Assembly: GCA_013397845.1 (NCBI GenBank)
Contig: VZTG01003221.1
Span: 62,001-126,000, forward strand
DNA length: 64,000 nucleotides
Source: Melanocharis versteri
Taxonomy: Eukaryota > Chordata > Aves > Passeriformes > Melanocharitidae
Direction of reading: 5' to 3'
Part shown: piece after piece, positions 11,190 through 23,245 of the stretch
Layout: every line of letters begins with the position of its first letter
Numbering within the stretch: the first letter of the stretch is position 1
Program-made: the position numbers and the translations under genes
Notes under the pieces: generated by a model
The model's input: only the letters and a program-made list of their open reading frames with translations
Told to the model about the DNA's origin: nothing
Database searches by the model: none

Positions 11190-14100
11190 GTAAGAATGGC
11201 ATCTTTGGGGAGCCCAGAAGTCGTATAAAGTTAGCATGAAGGACAACTCATTCACCTTTAACTCAGTGTGCATTCTGCAAGCCACTTAATACGAGTACTG
11301 TGTGCAAATTGGGAGCTGTTTTGATACAGATCAAAAAATTACACGGATTAAACGCATCGTGTGAATGTGTGGAGAATGTCACAGAGATAGATGGAACCCC
11401 TTGGCCAGGGGCAGATGTGTCCTGCTAAAAAAACAGCTGCTTTTAGGTGAAATACATTATTACAGGGCAGAAACTCTGAAGGAGTCGGAATTGCAGTGGG
11501 AAGAAAGGAAATGCTGTTCTTATCTTTCATCTTCGCCCATCATTTCTGCAGATGGAAAGAAGATCTCCAAAACCTTTTGTCAATCGCTGGGCAGGCGAGT
11601 TCAGGCAAACAACATGAAATCAAACCGTGCTTTGTAAAAGTTTCTTTGTGATAGGTTTTAAGATTTTAGGGAAGGCAGAAATCTGAGGTTCTGCTGTGGC
11701 TGTTGTTTAATACTTAACATTTCTTGGCCCCTTACATGCTGCCCCCTGAGCTGAGCAGAGGTTTCTCGGCCGTTTTGGTCTCCTCCCCTTAAACACAAGC
11801 TGGTGTTGCAGGGCAGGGCACGTTCCCAGCCCTCTTGCTTCCATTGCATGGGTATTGCTGGAATGCTCAGGCTCAAACAAACACATCTGGCATCAGCAAG
11901 AATTTTTTCCAGAGGTCAGATTAGCAGCAGCCCCTAAATCCTGTTTCAAGTTTCTACAACTAAAGGATTTCGGGGAAGCACCTGCCAGGATTTTTATTGC
12001 AGTCAGAATTCACTGGAGCTGCCTTTGCAGCTCACGTGGGCTCTCAGGTGTTCTGGTGTCATCTTTTACTCAGTGCTGGGCAGAACTGCTGCCCTGGTTC
12101 GTGGTTTTTGTGTTAACAGGAGCTCTGCATTGAGGAGAGGCAGTGTTACATCCAGTGGGGAGGTACGGTTTTCATCGATTTGAAGTATAAATGTCAATAA
12201 ATACAGAGAAGGAGAGATGAGCAGTCAGGCTGCACAGCAGGGAGAGGTTCTCACCCCAGAGGCACAGGAAGAGGCTCCCAGGGGATGGGCACAGCCCCAA
12301 ATGTGAGACTTCCCAGAGCACCTGGCCCAGGCTCAGCCAGGGGTTTGGTGCTCAGGAATCCTGCAAGGAGCAGGGAGCCACGCTTGCTGATCCTTGTTGG
12401 TCCCTTCCAAGTGGAAATATTGTAGGATCCTGTGTATAAATAGATTGTCATTGGCTTGTACTTGGTTTTACAGTGTTGCTGCTGCCAGACAGAGCTCTGG
12501 GGCAGAAAAAAAAAACAGCAAAAAAAAAATCAATGCACAGTCTGTAGAGTTTCTGCATCCCCATTTTTCACACCACTGTTAGTTCTAATGTTACCTCCCT
12601 GCAGACATGACCTGAAAGCTAAAAATTTACCTAAAAATCGTTTACAGCATATCATTTTTACTAAGCTGGAACCAGTTGCTCTGTAAAACAGCACAAAGCA
12701 CATTGTTTGAATGCACTATTTTGGCCTGATGGGCCTGGGTGAATGGATGGCTTGATCTTGAGAGCAATGTTGTCTGAAAGTGAGCAGCACTATTTCCACA
12801 AGGTCACTGGGTTAAGATTCTTCCGTGCATTTTTCTATTCCAGGCTTTTTTGAAGGAGTGCTTGAGGGGTTCAGTTTGTGTTTGATCAAAGTTGAGAGTT
12901 AAAGGTCTGCAGATTTTAATGAAGAGCCCCTTTTTGCTTCTAAACTTTTTGCTGTACATACCAAGACTCTGTGTTTTCTTAAAAATTAGTTACTGCCCCA
13001 TAAGAAATGCCTAAATGGATATTCTGCATGATATTTTCCTTATATATGTTACATCATTTTATTTTGTCTGAATTATCATCTTGGTTTACTTTGTAATTCC
13101 TAAGGGTTATCAGATGATCATTAAATCTTGATTTTCTGTCAGGAAGAATTAATAATCTTGACTTCTGAATGAATTTAGAAGCAATAGGGGATTGGAGTCA
13201 AATATTTGAATACCATTTCAGTGTTAAATCAGTTATTCATATTTCAGCTTAGGCTTACTGGTAGATAAAAAATAAATTCAATTCATAAATCCTCCTTTGC
13301 ATTTTAATATTTTATGTTTTTACCCCCACAGCTGGGTGAGGGTTGCTGCTGGAGTGTCCTGTGTTTAGAACATACTTTCATACACATTCTAGCATAGAAT
13401 TTATGAACCCATGTGCATGCATGGCTACAACAATTAATACAATGCTGTATTCCTTTGGTGCTGTGTAGAGGAAAATAAGAGTTGGTTTCTGGGTGAATTG
13501 GTCAACTTTAAGATAAGGAAAGTTGAAGTTAAAGGTAAGGCTTTCACTGCCTTACGAGGAACTGCCACTTCTGGTTATTTTCTCTTTTGCGTTTACTTTC
13601 AATGGCTGTGGTTTTATTAATCACTTATTGCTTCACTGCTCAATCACAAGGGCCTCTGAAAGAAAAATCAGCGAAGTCACAGACATTTCAGAGGTGTTCG
13701 TGGTCTGTTCCTTGGTCTGTGCATTTCTGGGTTGAGGCATCAGTGCCTGTAGAGCCAAATTGTCCCCCAGCTTTTATTCTGGGACCAGACTGGCTCTGGT
13801 GGACACAGAATATTCACCCACCACGAGGCCTGGCTTTGTGTTCACCAGATCCAGGAGGTCCTTTCATTCTCTGCTTTCTTGTTCTGTTTTTTTATTTAAT
13901 TTACGTGTGCTGCTGCACAGCATTCAATGTCTCTCTGACACTCTATGGAAATGTTGTTCTCAGCTCTGTTATTCCCAATTAATTAATTTCTCTGCCTAGT
14001 TTTTCCTACTGTGGCAGATTTCTGATCAGCTCCTCTAAATGCCGTGGATTTCTGCCATAGATATTTGTGTACCTGCATGCACACATCAGCAGTGTCCATA

Positions 14101-15336
14101 TATTCCACATATTGTGGACGTGTTTATAGCTTTAGGCTTGGAGTCTTTACAGTATTTTGAACCCATATGTCATCCCGTCTGTCCTTCGAAAAGAAATCAA
14201 ATTTCTTGCCTGTATTTTGTTGTTCCTTCTGTGTTTAGCCCGAGCTTGAGGACACAATATTCAGCTCTTGGCGATTTTCTGGATCTAAATCGTGTTTTAG
14301 TTTCTCTAGTCCAGCTTCAAAAAGCCATGATCTAAAAGCAAAGATGTGTTGTGAATTCAGTCTGGATAAGTGTTTTAAATTCTAGCTCTAATGGCATTAA
14401 TTAATTAATTAGATGGCAATGAATCCTTTTGTGGATAACAAGCAGGTTTACTTCGAAGCTACAGGAAGATATTTAGTCAGAAAGTCAAAATCAGTCTGGT
14501 TTGCTATCATGAAAGTTATTCTGCTTTCCTGTAGATTATACATAGCCTTGCTATAAAAATTAATGTTTATACTTCCTAGAATAAGAGCAGATTTTAATAA
14601 TGCTTTGCTGATTTATAGGCCTCTTTCCCACTGTATCTCTAAGACAAAGATTCCACCCTGACCAAGGGCTTCCTTGGCAGATGCAATTTTCACCGGTGGC
14701 TGAAAATTATTCCACAACTCAAGCAAAAAGATGATTAGGACAATTTATACCAGCCAGTTTATTCTTCTCTTGAAGTTGCCCTGGAATTTAGTTTGTTTTC
14801 AATTTTAGCATATGTCATAAAAAGCAAAGCTAAAGTTGCCTGTGCGTCATGTTTTCAGAGCACGCACACTTGAGAGACATCTGTCAATCACTCCATCCTC
14901 GCAGGTCCCATCTCTGCTGTAATGAGGCCACAAAAAGGAACAAAACAACACAGAAAAAGCCACCATATCACGAAGCAGTCTGATGGGCTTTTTTTTTCCT
15001 TTGGTTTCTTTTAATTTCTGAATTTCCTTCTGTTTGTCGTGCTGACTTTTCTCAGTTACGTGTCGTTTTCCTGTGGTACACACGTTCACAAATCAGTGAC
15101 ATCTCAAGAATTTGTCAAAACTTGCTGCTTTTCTTGGAATGTAACTTTCTGTTACAGAGCAGATTCTGTCAGCCTTGTGTTTCTTTGGTGAAGTCCATCA
15201 GCAATCTAATTAATCAAATTAAGTGAGGATAACGAAGTTTTCCCAGTCTTCCACTTTCCTTCCCCCTCCTTCATTACCCTTGCCCAGTGTCCTCTCTGAG
15301 TGTTCTGCTGAAGACAACAGGATTTGATCTCGAGAG
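11190..15336. other. Unique non-coding sequence
   Basis: Intron-like sequence with poly-A runs near 12507-12530 and an ATTAATTAATTAATTAG stretch near 14396-14412, which holds overlapping homeodomain-type TAAT cores. No gene is recognised. The 131-codon frame at 13587-13982 has no splice context or familiar motif. Confidence 0.5.
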
Positions 15337-15390
15337 CTGATTTCGGGTTCTATGAACCTGATTTCGGGTTCCATAAATCTGATTTGGCTG
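15337..15390 (+). repeat. 21-bp tandem repeat, about 2.5 copies
   Basis: Units start at 15337, 15358 and 15379, each close to CTGATTTCGGGTTCTATGAA. The third is partial. Confidence 0.8.
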
Positions 15391-16284
15391 TTGTAGTTGT
15401 GAAAATAGTAGTAATAATATTTCACATCTATTAAATTCTGGACCATTACTGGTAGTTTTGGGAATCCTACTTCTCCCGTGTCTTCTGAGTCCTCAGAAAG
15501 GGGTGAAGATCCCCTATCTGGCTTTTTGGTTTATTTTCTCAATGTATGCTGTAGCCTGTGGGCATATGTTAACTATTTTAAGAATGAAGCAAAATAATAG
15601 ATGTTAATTTATTTTAATTTTGTACAGTTATTTATGAGGAAGTCTCACTGAAGAGTTCTGGCTTAAGCTTTGAACAGATTAGAAATGATAAATTGGCAAA
15701 AAAAAAAGCGCCCTTTCCTTTTTGAAAACTATCACTGAAACCGGAGCCTTGGCATTTAGAACTGCTACGAGCGTGGATGGAAATACTAATGACAAGCCCA
15801 AAATAACTAATGTTAATACTTATCATTTCTGAGTCCCTGCCATGGGCTTGCCAAGAGCCGGTGAGTTGATGGGGTGTGAGAAATGTTTGGAAGGGCTTTT
15901 GGAGTTCTCGAGCAGCTCCTGCTGGAGCAGGATTAGCACCGCGCTGCTGGAGTCGGCTGGGAATTGGCAGAGCTGGGACCCCATCCCAGCTCTGCATTCC
16001 TTGGCTAGAACGTTTCTTTTCTACCACTGCAGCTGCAGGTTTGTGCTGCTGGCTCTCGTTTCACCTCCTGGCTGTGGCCAAGAACGTTTCTCAGGGTTTG
16101 TGGTTCACCTTCGGGCAGCTGAAGGCGTTGTTGGGTCCCTTCTCCTCCCTTCTCTTCACGAGAGCCAACAAGGCCAAGTCCTTCCACCTCTTTGTAGCCC
16201 ACAGGAACAGTCACCTCACGGGTCACCTGAAAGAAAAGGCAGGAAAAACATCTTAATAGACTGAATTTTCTTCCTTTCTTACAG
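15391..16284. other. Non-coding sequence with overlapping open frames
   Basis: Open frames of 120-140 codons occur on both strands at 15632-16264. They overlap each other, lack flanking splice sites in a consistent frame and show no familiar domain, so they are judged shadows of locally GC-richer sequence. Confidence 0.45.
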
Positions 16285-16344
16285 ACAGAGCCTGTACGAC
16301 CCGAATTAATTTGGGGCTTTTGTACGAAAAGTAGATTTCACTAA
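16285..16344 (+). CDS. Weak candidate terminal exon
   Basis: A strong polypyrimidine tract and acceptor ('cttcctttcttacag') ends at 16284. It is followed by 19 open codons in frame 0 (TEPVRPELIWGF...) and a stop at 16342-16344. The open stretch is too short to count as evidence of coding. No family is recognised. Confidence 0.1.
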   Translation, partial: TEPVRPELIWGFCTKSRFH

Positions 16345-19300
16345 GGCAGGGGATTGGAGACATAAGAATCAATGATTTCAGTGAATTATCTGAATATGGG
16401 CAGTATCAGTATTATAGATTCAATATAAATTCTGTAGGATAAGAATGAATGTCTGGTTCCATGAGCTGTCAATTACAGGCAGGGGGCTGTTTAATTGCAT
16501 AAAGCCAGGCTGGATGATTAAGCCATTTTCAGGGAGAAGGAAGGAAAGACAGCTTAACTTGGGGCTCAGCTACAAGGATTAGACCCAGCATATCCAGGGC
16601 TAAGTGGTTTGCTTAAACGCTGACTCTGTATTTGACCTGGGATTTTTTAAAGATACTTAGGGAGATTTTCAGCACCACTGAGATGTACAGGAAATAATTC
16701 TGCCACACATCCATCGCTGGGAGAGAGGGAGGGGACAGAAAACCTTGATGCTCTTCTCCGTTCTCCTGTGCTACAGTGGAAACAGGAGTGGAAATAACAT
16801 TGCTGCTTCTTGTCGGGCTGGAATTTGGGAATTTTGGGGTGATGCAAAGATCGTGCTGCTTTGCTGGATTAATTTAGACAAGATTTGAGCTTTTGGAAGG
16901 ATTCCTGCTTGTTCAGAGCAGCCTCACTCCAGCACTGGTACCTCCCTTCCATCCAGTACCACACTCAGTTTGTTTCTCCCATTTCTCTCTTCCGTGTACT
17001 CCCCTTTCTTTCCTGCAGTGGCTGGGTTGTTGTAGAACGGCTCGGGGAAAATCAGATTGTACCTGTGGATTTTACTGCTCCATGTTAAGTTAGCTGATGT
17101 TTTATTTACAAAAATAAGAGTGCTCTGCATTTCTTACAGGCTTCCAAATGCATTACTGGAACTTGGTGGGGTGTAAATTATTTTTCTCAGTGCCAAATTG
17201 GTGTGAAGATCCTCCCTTTTTTTATTTTTATTTTTTCAGAAACCTGAGGGGTTGTTGGTGACACGATTTAATATGCAAAACTGTCTTCTCTCTGTCATGA
17301 ATCTCACCAGATAGCTCTTGGCAAACTGCAGTTAGGATAAACCTGTTAAATATCCTCATTCTCACACAAAAATCGTGAACCCTTCATGGTTACCGTTGCC
17401 TTGCTTTGTTTTTTGCAAGGATTCTGAAACTTTTTATCACATTTCCTTATTAGTCCCTGAAGAGGTGGACACTTAGCAGCAGATTGAACTTTTTATAGTT
17501 CATCTTGTGAAGCAGAAATAAATCACTGGAAGTCAAATTATTTGAAAAAAATCATTTGATAATGAGCAAACTCAGAAGAAACTGAGAAAAAAAGTAACTC
17601 AGAAGTGTACAAAGTCAAAATAATCTGTAAATGTACATAGATATTTCATAATAAAATATTGCAGTGTGCTGTTAATGCCTTATTAAAGTTGAGATCTGCT
17701 GGAGGCAAATGAGAATGAAATGAATGTTGTCAGCAGCACAAAACACTCCCCTGATCCCCCTGCCTCGTCTGCAGGGGATGGCCCTGGACAAGGAGCATCC
17801 AAGAAAAATGAAAATTATTCCAGTGCTTAAGTCTTCCTAAGGAGGAAGAATTACTATCTTGGGTAACAATGTATTTTCAGAAAATTCAGAATGTGCTGGA
17901 GCCCTATTGCTCTATACAATTAAACCTGAGTTCTCTGTTTGAAAAAGGCTTTGGGAAAATGTTGAAAATGGTTCAGTATTACATTTCATTGCTTTTCAAA
18001 GCAAAAAGTTTTGCTTCTTCATTTAGTTTATTTATCAGGACTTCAATTCATATTAATTTTCTTGTTTTTTGAGAACTTTTTTAGACCTTTATCTTCCTAC
18101 TCAGATTTCAGATGGCAAAGATTTTTGAAGTGCGCTGAGAGTGAGTTTAAAATGCTAAAATTTACTAGATTTAGTAATGTCTTCAGTGGTGTCTTTAAAC
18201 TGCAAAACCATAATTGTTTTCAGCTCTAATCAGTGTTCAAAGACCCTCATGTGACCAGTAAGAGAGTGACAACCTTTTTGAATGAGTTTTGGCAAACTTA
18301 TGAATTTCCAGACACCATACAAGCAGTCATTACCTATGAAAAATCAGAAATCAGCTATTTATCATTTTTCCAGTGGAACTTTGCCTGTTAAAAGGCATAA
18401 GTTGGTGTTGCTCTAAAACATTCATTGAGGTACTTACATATAAACTTATTTTAAATGATACAGAGCACTTCTATTTAACTTTTGGAAGGTCCCTTCTGTG
18501 CCCGGGTTTGTTCACGCGGGTGAGAATGCAGCAGGAAAGGGATGATCTTTTTAAAAAGGGGAGGTTTACAGACCTTCCAGGCTGCTGCAGATTTTTTAAA
18601 GGCACCCTGCTGTACTTTTCCTGTTCTGACTCTTGAATCATTCCCTATTTTAAGGATCTGCTGTGCCCTGAGGGTGTTGTGACATTTTCTAATCCTTCCC
18701 TCTGGACTTTGCAGATATTGAGGCTGGCTCATGCTGGGCTGGACTTGAAGTGCATAAGGCTTGGGTTTGAATTAACAACTCGAAACAAACCCAATAAATC
18801 AAATTGCAGTTAGCATTTGACTCTTTTACTGGCATTCCAAGAGTATTTAACTTCATTCTTGTAAAAAAAAAATTAAAAGGCATGCTTTAGAGTATTTATC
18901 TTCTTTGGATTTTTCCCTTCTGGACTGAGATGTCATTTCCAGCCCTCCGCAAGCATGCTGTTTTATGAAATAGTTATTTGCCTTAGACTGAGTCAGTAGA
19001 ACTCTTGGAATATAAGTAGCCAGATTTGCATAGTTTATGGGAAAAAAAAAAAAAAATCTCTGTCTCAAACTTTGCAGTAAACCTTTTGAAAATGTTCCAT
19101 CTACAGTTTGCTTTGCTGTGCTGCTGAGTAGGAAATTCCAAAATCACAGATGTGAATTTCATAGAATTAAGACAACCCCACATTTTAAAAAGTCCCCATC
19201 CTCACAAAGAAGTCTCTAGAGATGGCTTTCTGTATCCAAAGCCTAGAAAACTTGCAAGTCAAGTTGTTAAGCTGAAATACAAGCTCTCTTTTATTTACTA

Positions 19301-21794
19301 TTGCAGCTTTTTGCTATTTGCTATTGAAATATTGGAAAATTGGAGGAGTTTGCTGATCTCTTTTTTGGTTTTTTTTTACATTCATGCTAAACAGCTGATG
19401 AAGCACTTTAAGAGCATCAAAAATGTCTTCTTATTTTTTTTTTTTTCTGTAAGTTTATGTGATTGTTTCCTTGAGTATCCAGTGCAAAAGAAGTACTTGG
19501 ACAGCAGCAGGAATTTCATCAAAGTGCAGCAAAGTCTCCGCCTTGTTTTATAGAAAATTCTGTCTAGAACATCAACTTAGAGAGGATGCAAACAAAAAAA
19601 AGGTAACGAGTCCTTTGATCAAACGTTTAATTCAACAAAATGTGCTTTTCATTGTGAGCTCTGCTCTGAGTCACTCAGCTCTGGGCACAATGGACGAGCT
19701 GCTCATGATTCCATGGATTTGGCTTTAAAAGCAAAGAGAATCTCTTGGCTTTGGGAGGTGGGAGGAAGCTCGAGGAAAGGGAAGGGTGGGTGATGGTTCA
19801 CTGTGCCCAGTGAGTCACAGATAGGTGTGAACTCTTAACACGCTGACTTTGTTATTTCCGAAGATGAAACCAGTTCGAGCATGAAAAAATATTCCCTCGG
19901 ATGAACCAGGAGGAGCTTGTAGTTAAACGTGGTTATATACAGCAAAACATAATTCTAAAGGACGTTACCAGCTTTGGGCAAAAAATATCTGATGGATTCA
20001 TGTGATTTTAGTGGCACTAAGGATGTCTTTTCCTAATCATTTTATCCAGCAGCAAATTTTGTGGAAGTTCCTACTCTCTGCCACCCCAGAGAGAAACTCC
20101 TGACTGTTTTCTTTCACCCAAATTCATAATTTCCTTGTCTGAGTGGTAAAACCACTTTTGGAGTGGTGCTGTAAACTAGATCTCTAAACGGGAGCAACTT
20201 GGAAGGGAAAACAATGTTTATTTTGTGGCACAAAACGTTCTTTTCAGCTCTAAAGGCATCTAAGAGGTGATGGGGGATTCTGAAGTCTCTTCCATGTGCC
20301 AGTGAAGGAGATCCCCCAGCAATCCTCAGCCTGACCAGCCAGGCAGCCCCCTGTGTGCAGGAGATGCTCAAGGCCAGGGTTTGTCCCCAAATTGCTCATT
20401 TTTCTGCACTTTCAGCAGTGCCCTGTCCTGAGCCTGTTCTGCTCCCTCAGACTCAGCCAAGCTCCCTTTGCCTCATCCTTGTCTCTCTCCAGTCTGGGGA
20501 AGGGTGAGGAGCAGAATTTCAACCCCAAACTCTTGCTGAGCTTCTCTGTGTGAGGTGTTGCTGCTGCTTCCCCTGCAGCCCGGGTGAATGGGAATTTATT
20601 TCTTCAATCTCTACGTTCACAGATGTTGTGGGAGCTGAAGGAGGGGCCTGGTTTAGTCCCACTGCATCTGGAGAGAAAAAAGCTCAGGGAGTGTCTGACT
20701 CGTGGTTGTTCAGGATTTGGAGCAGGACATAAAATTCCCCCCCTCAGATACAAGTGTTGATAAATTGTTTTGAGCTGTTTAGGGACACCTTGTTGGCCTC
20801 TCCCAGCATTAACTGCCTCTGTACTTTTATTCTTTATATGAACACAAGGGGTCAAATTCTGCTTTATGTGAGCAGGGGCTTCTCACACTGAATCATAATG
20901 GAGTTGTCCGTGCTCAGCCAAGAAAGAAATTAGACTCCAAGTTCTTAAAAGTTATTATATTTTACCTCAGAGCCTGCCATGTAGACTCTAAATTACTTCC
21001 TTGTATGAATTATTTTAATAAGCAACAGTTTCACATTCACATAACCTGCACATGCAAATAATATAGATTAAAAGTCACTTTCAGGATGGAGTTATTCTCG
21101 CTTGGGGAGTGCAGAGAGGTAACAGGTGGTGCTGAGATCATCCTGCCTGGCTGGAACAGGAGCTTTTCTTTCATGTTCTGTGCTAAAACTCAGATGGGCA
21201 CAGAAAACCATGGCCTGCGCCAGCCGGTCATACAGGAGCGATGTAGTTTTAAGTTTTCTCATAGCATATTCAATTCCATTTAAATATTGCAAAATGCTGA
21301 ATTGTAAATGTTAACCTAGCCATGAATAAAAAATGCTGATATTTTATTTAATCAAAAAATAATTATGGATATTCTGCCTTTATTGTATTATTTAAAATAT
21401 TTCATTTTACATGTGGGCTACAAGTTATTACAGAGTGGATTTTATATATATGTATTTATAGATATATTTATGTAGAGGGAGAATTTTTTTCTGATGCATA
21501 AAAAATACAGGAGATTGACTTTTGCAGGCTACAAGGAATATTGCCATTGTCTGGGTATGGAGAAAAACCAGTTTACACGAACCAGAAGGAACACTCCTGC
21601 TTTTCGGGAGTGTTACCCAACTCCTGTTTTGGAAGGATTTCCTTTGGAGCAAGGAGAGCTTTCCCTTCTCTCGCTGCCTTGGAGTTCCTGGCTTCCATGC
21701 TGTGTGCAGAGAACAGAGCAGGTGTTGGGAGGTGCTGGAGCTGCTGACAGAGCAAGGAGCAGCGCAGGTGGGAGATCCCAGCCAGGCAAACCTG
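16345..21794. other. Unique non-coding sequence
   Basis: Long AT-rich stretch without recognised repeats. A second strong acceptor-like tract ends at 17240 and is followed by 24 open codons and a stop. Without a partner donor or homology it is not called a gene. Confidence 0.5.
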
Positions 21795-21799
21795 TCCTT
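21795..21799. repeat. Target-site duplication, left (TCCTT)
   Basis: TCCTT at 21795-21799 matches TCCTT at 22221-22225, immediately outside the LTR. Confidence 0.7.
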
Positions 21800-22220
21800 G
21801 GTGCCTTGCAGAGGCTGGACAAGATTGAGAGAATAAAGCAGGGATTTATTGAAGGGGGCCTATAGGGACACTGTGGGCAGTCAGGAGCCTCCCCAGGGGC
21901 TACACCCAAGGTGGACAATGGTCACGAGTTTTTCAGACAATTTTAGGTTTGGTCCATTTACGTATCAGTGGTTAATCCTCCAATTACAGCTGCAGGTAAT
22001 GAGGTCATTTACTCCAAGTTTGCTCCCCCCCCAATTCACTTTTGTTTATACTTTTTGGGGCCTGAGGCTGTAGGGTGTTCTTGGGTCTCAGGCCCAGAGG
22101 GATTGTTTTGTCTGACCAAAAGGTGAAGACAGTTAACAAACGCTCTGCATGGAGTTTAGAGTTATACACTTGGGCAGTACAGGAGTTGAAAAATATAAAA
22201 GCTGAAATCCCAAGGCATCA
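21800..22220 (-). mobile_element. Solo LTR of an endogenous retrovirus, minus strand
   Basis: This block aligns with the LTRs at 32125 and 58789. Shared segments on the plus strand are 'agagaataaagcagg', 'ttggtccattta', 'aggtaatgaggtcatttact', 'agtttgctcccccc', 'tttagagttatacact' and 'aatataaaagctgaaatcc'. It ends in the family's inverted terminal sequence (GGTGCC...GGCATCA) and has perfect 5-bp flanking duplications (TCCTT). A stretch of about 13 bp near the left end, present in the 58.8-kb copy, is missing. No internal retroviral genes adjoin it, so it is a solo LTR. The 5-bp duplication points to an ERVL-like (class III) family; this class assignment is inference. Confidence 0.85.
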
Positions 22221-22548
22221 TCCTTGCACTGCTCTTTAATGAAATATTGTAGGGAATTGTTGACAAGCTTCCCCTTTGACTTTCATCTGTCATCTTTGGA
22301 GTGTGGCTTAGGGAAGGGATTGGTATTGACTTCCATCAGGCAGTTTGGGAGGGGAGGTGAGGAGCCTGCTCTCCTGCCTTGGTGTGTTTTGTCAGATCGA
22401 ATCCTTCCATCTGCCGTGCCAAGTGAAGGCTGGTGTCAGGCAGTGCCTTCAGCACGAGCTGGTGCTGCTCTCCCGCAAATTCCCCCTTCCCTGGAAGCCT
22501 CAGAAGTCTCAGGCTGGGTGGGGAGGTGATGGCGATGTGGCTGGGCAG
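22221..22548. other. Spacer between LTR and minisatellite
   Basis: Right target duplication TCCTT at 22221-22225, then unique sequence leading into the 39-bp array. No gene seen. Confidence 0.5.
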
Positions 22549-22763
22549 AAACACGCTGGGTGCAGGCTCTGCTGTGTTCACAAACACGCTGGGTGCAGGC
22601 TCTGCAGTGTTCCAGGACAGAAACACACTGGCTGCAGGCTCTGCAGCGTTCCAGGACACAAACACGCTGGGTGCAGGCTCTGCAGTGTTCCAGCACAGAA
22701 ACACACTGGCTGCAGGCTCTGCTGTGTTCCAGCACACAAACACACTGGGTGCAGGCTCTGCTG
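22549..22763 (+). repeat. 39-bp minisatellite running into an assembly gap
   Basis: Units begin with AAACAC at 22549, 22582, 22621, 22660, 22699 and 22738. The first step is 33 bp and the rest are 39 bp. Units alternate between GGGTGCAGG and GGCTGCAGG types at several positions, suggesting a 78-bp higher-order pair. The array is cut by the gap at 22764, so total length is unknown. The period is divisible by three, which keeps frames open on both strands and creates apparent 300-codon ORFs through the Ns. Confidence 0.93.
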
Positions 22764-23245
22764 NNNNNNNNNNNNNNNNNNNNNNNNNNNNNNNNNNNNN
22801 NNNNNNNNNNNNNNNNNNNNNNNNNNNNNNNNNNNNNNNNNNNNNNNNNNNNNNNNNNNNNNNNNNNNNNNNNNNNNNNNNNNNNNNNNNNNNNNNNNNN
22901 NNNNNNNNNNNNNNNNNNNNNNNNNNNNNNNNNNNNNNNNNNNNNNNNNNNNNNNNNNNNNNNNNNNNNNNNNNNNNNNNNNNNNNNNNNNNNNNNNNNN
23001 NNNNNNNNNNNNNNNNNNNNNNNNNNNNNNNNNNNNNNNNNNNNNNNNNNNNNNNNNNNNNNNNNNNNNNNNNNNNNNNNNNNNNNNNNNNNNNNNNNNN
23101 NNNNNNNNNNNNNNNNNNNNNNNNNNNNNNNNNNNNNNNNNNNNNNNNNNNNNNNNNNNNNNNNNNNNNNNNNNNNNNNNNNNNNNNNNNNNNNNNNNNN
23201 NNNNNNNNNNNNNNNNNNNNNNNNNNNNNNNNNNNNNNNNNNNNN
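22764..23245. other. Assembly gap, 482 Ns
   Basis: A run of N directly follows the 39-bp array. The sequence to its right (from 23246) is not obviously array. The gap very likely hides more repeat units. Confidence 0.95.
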
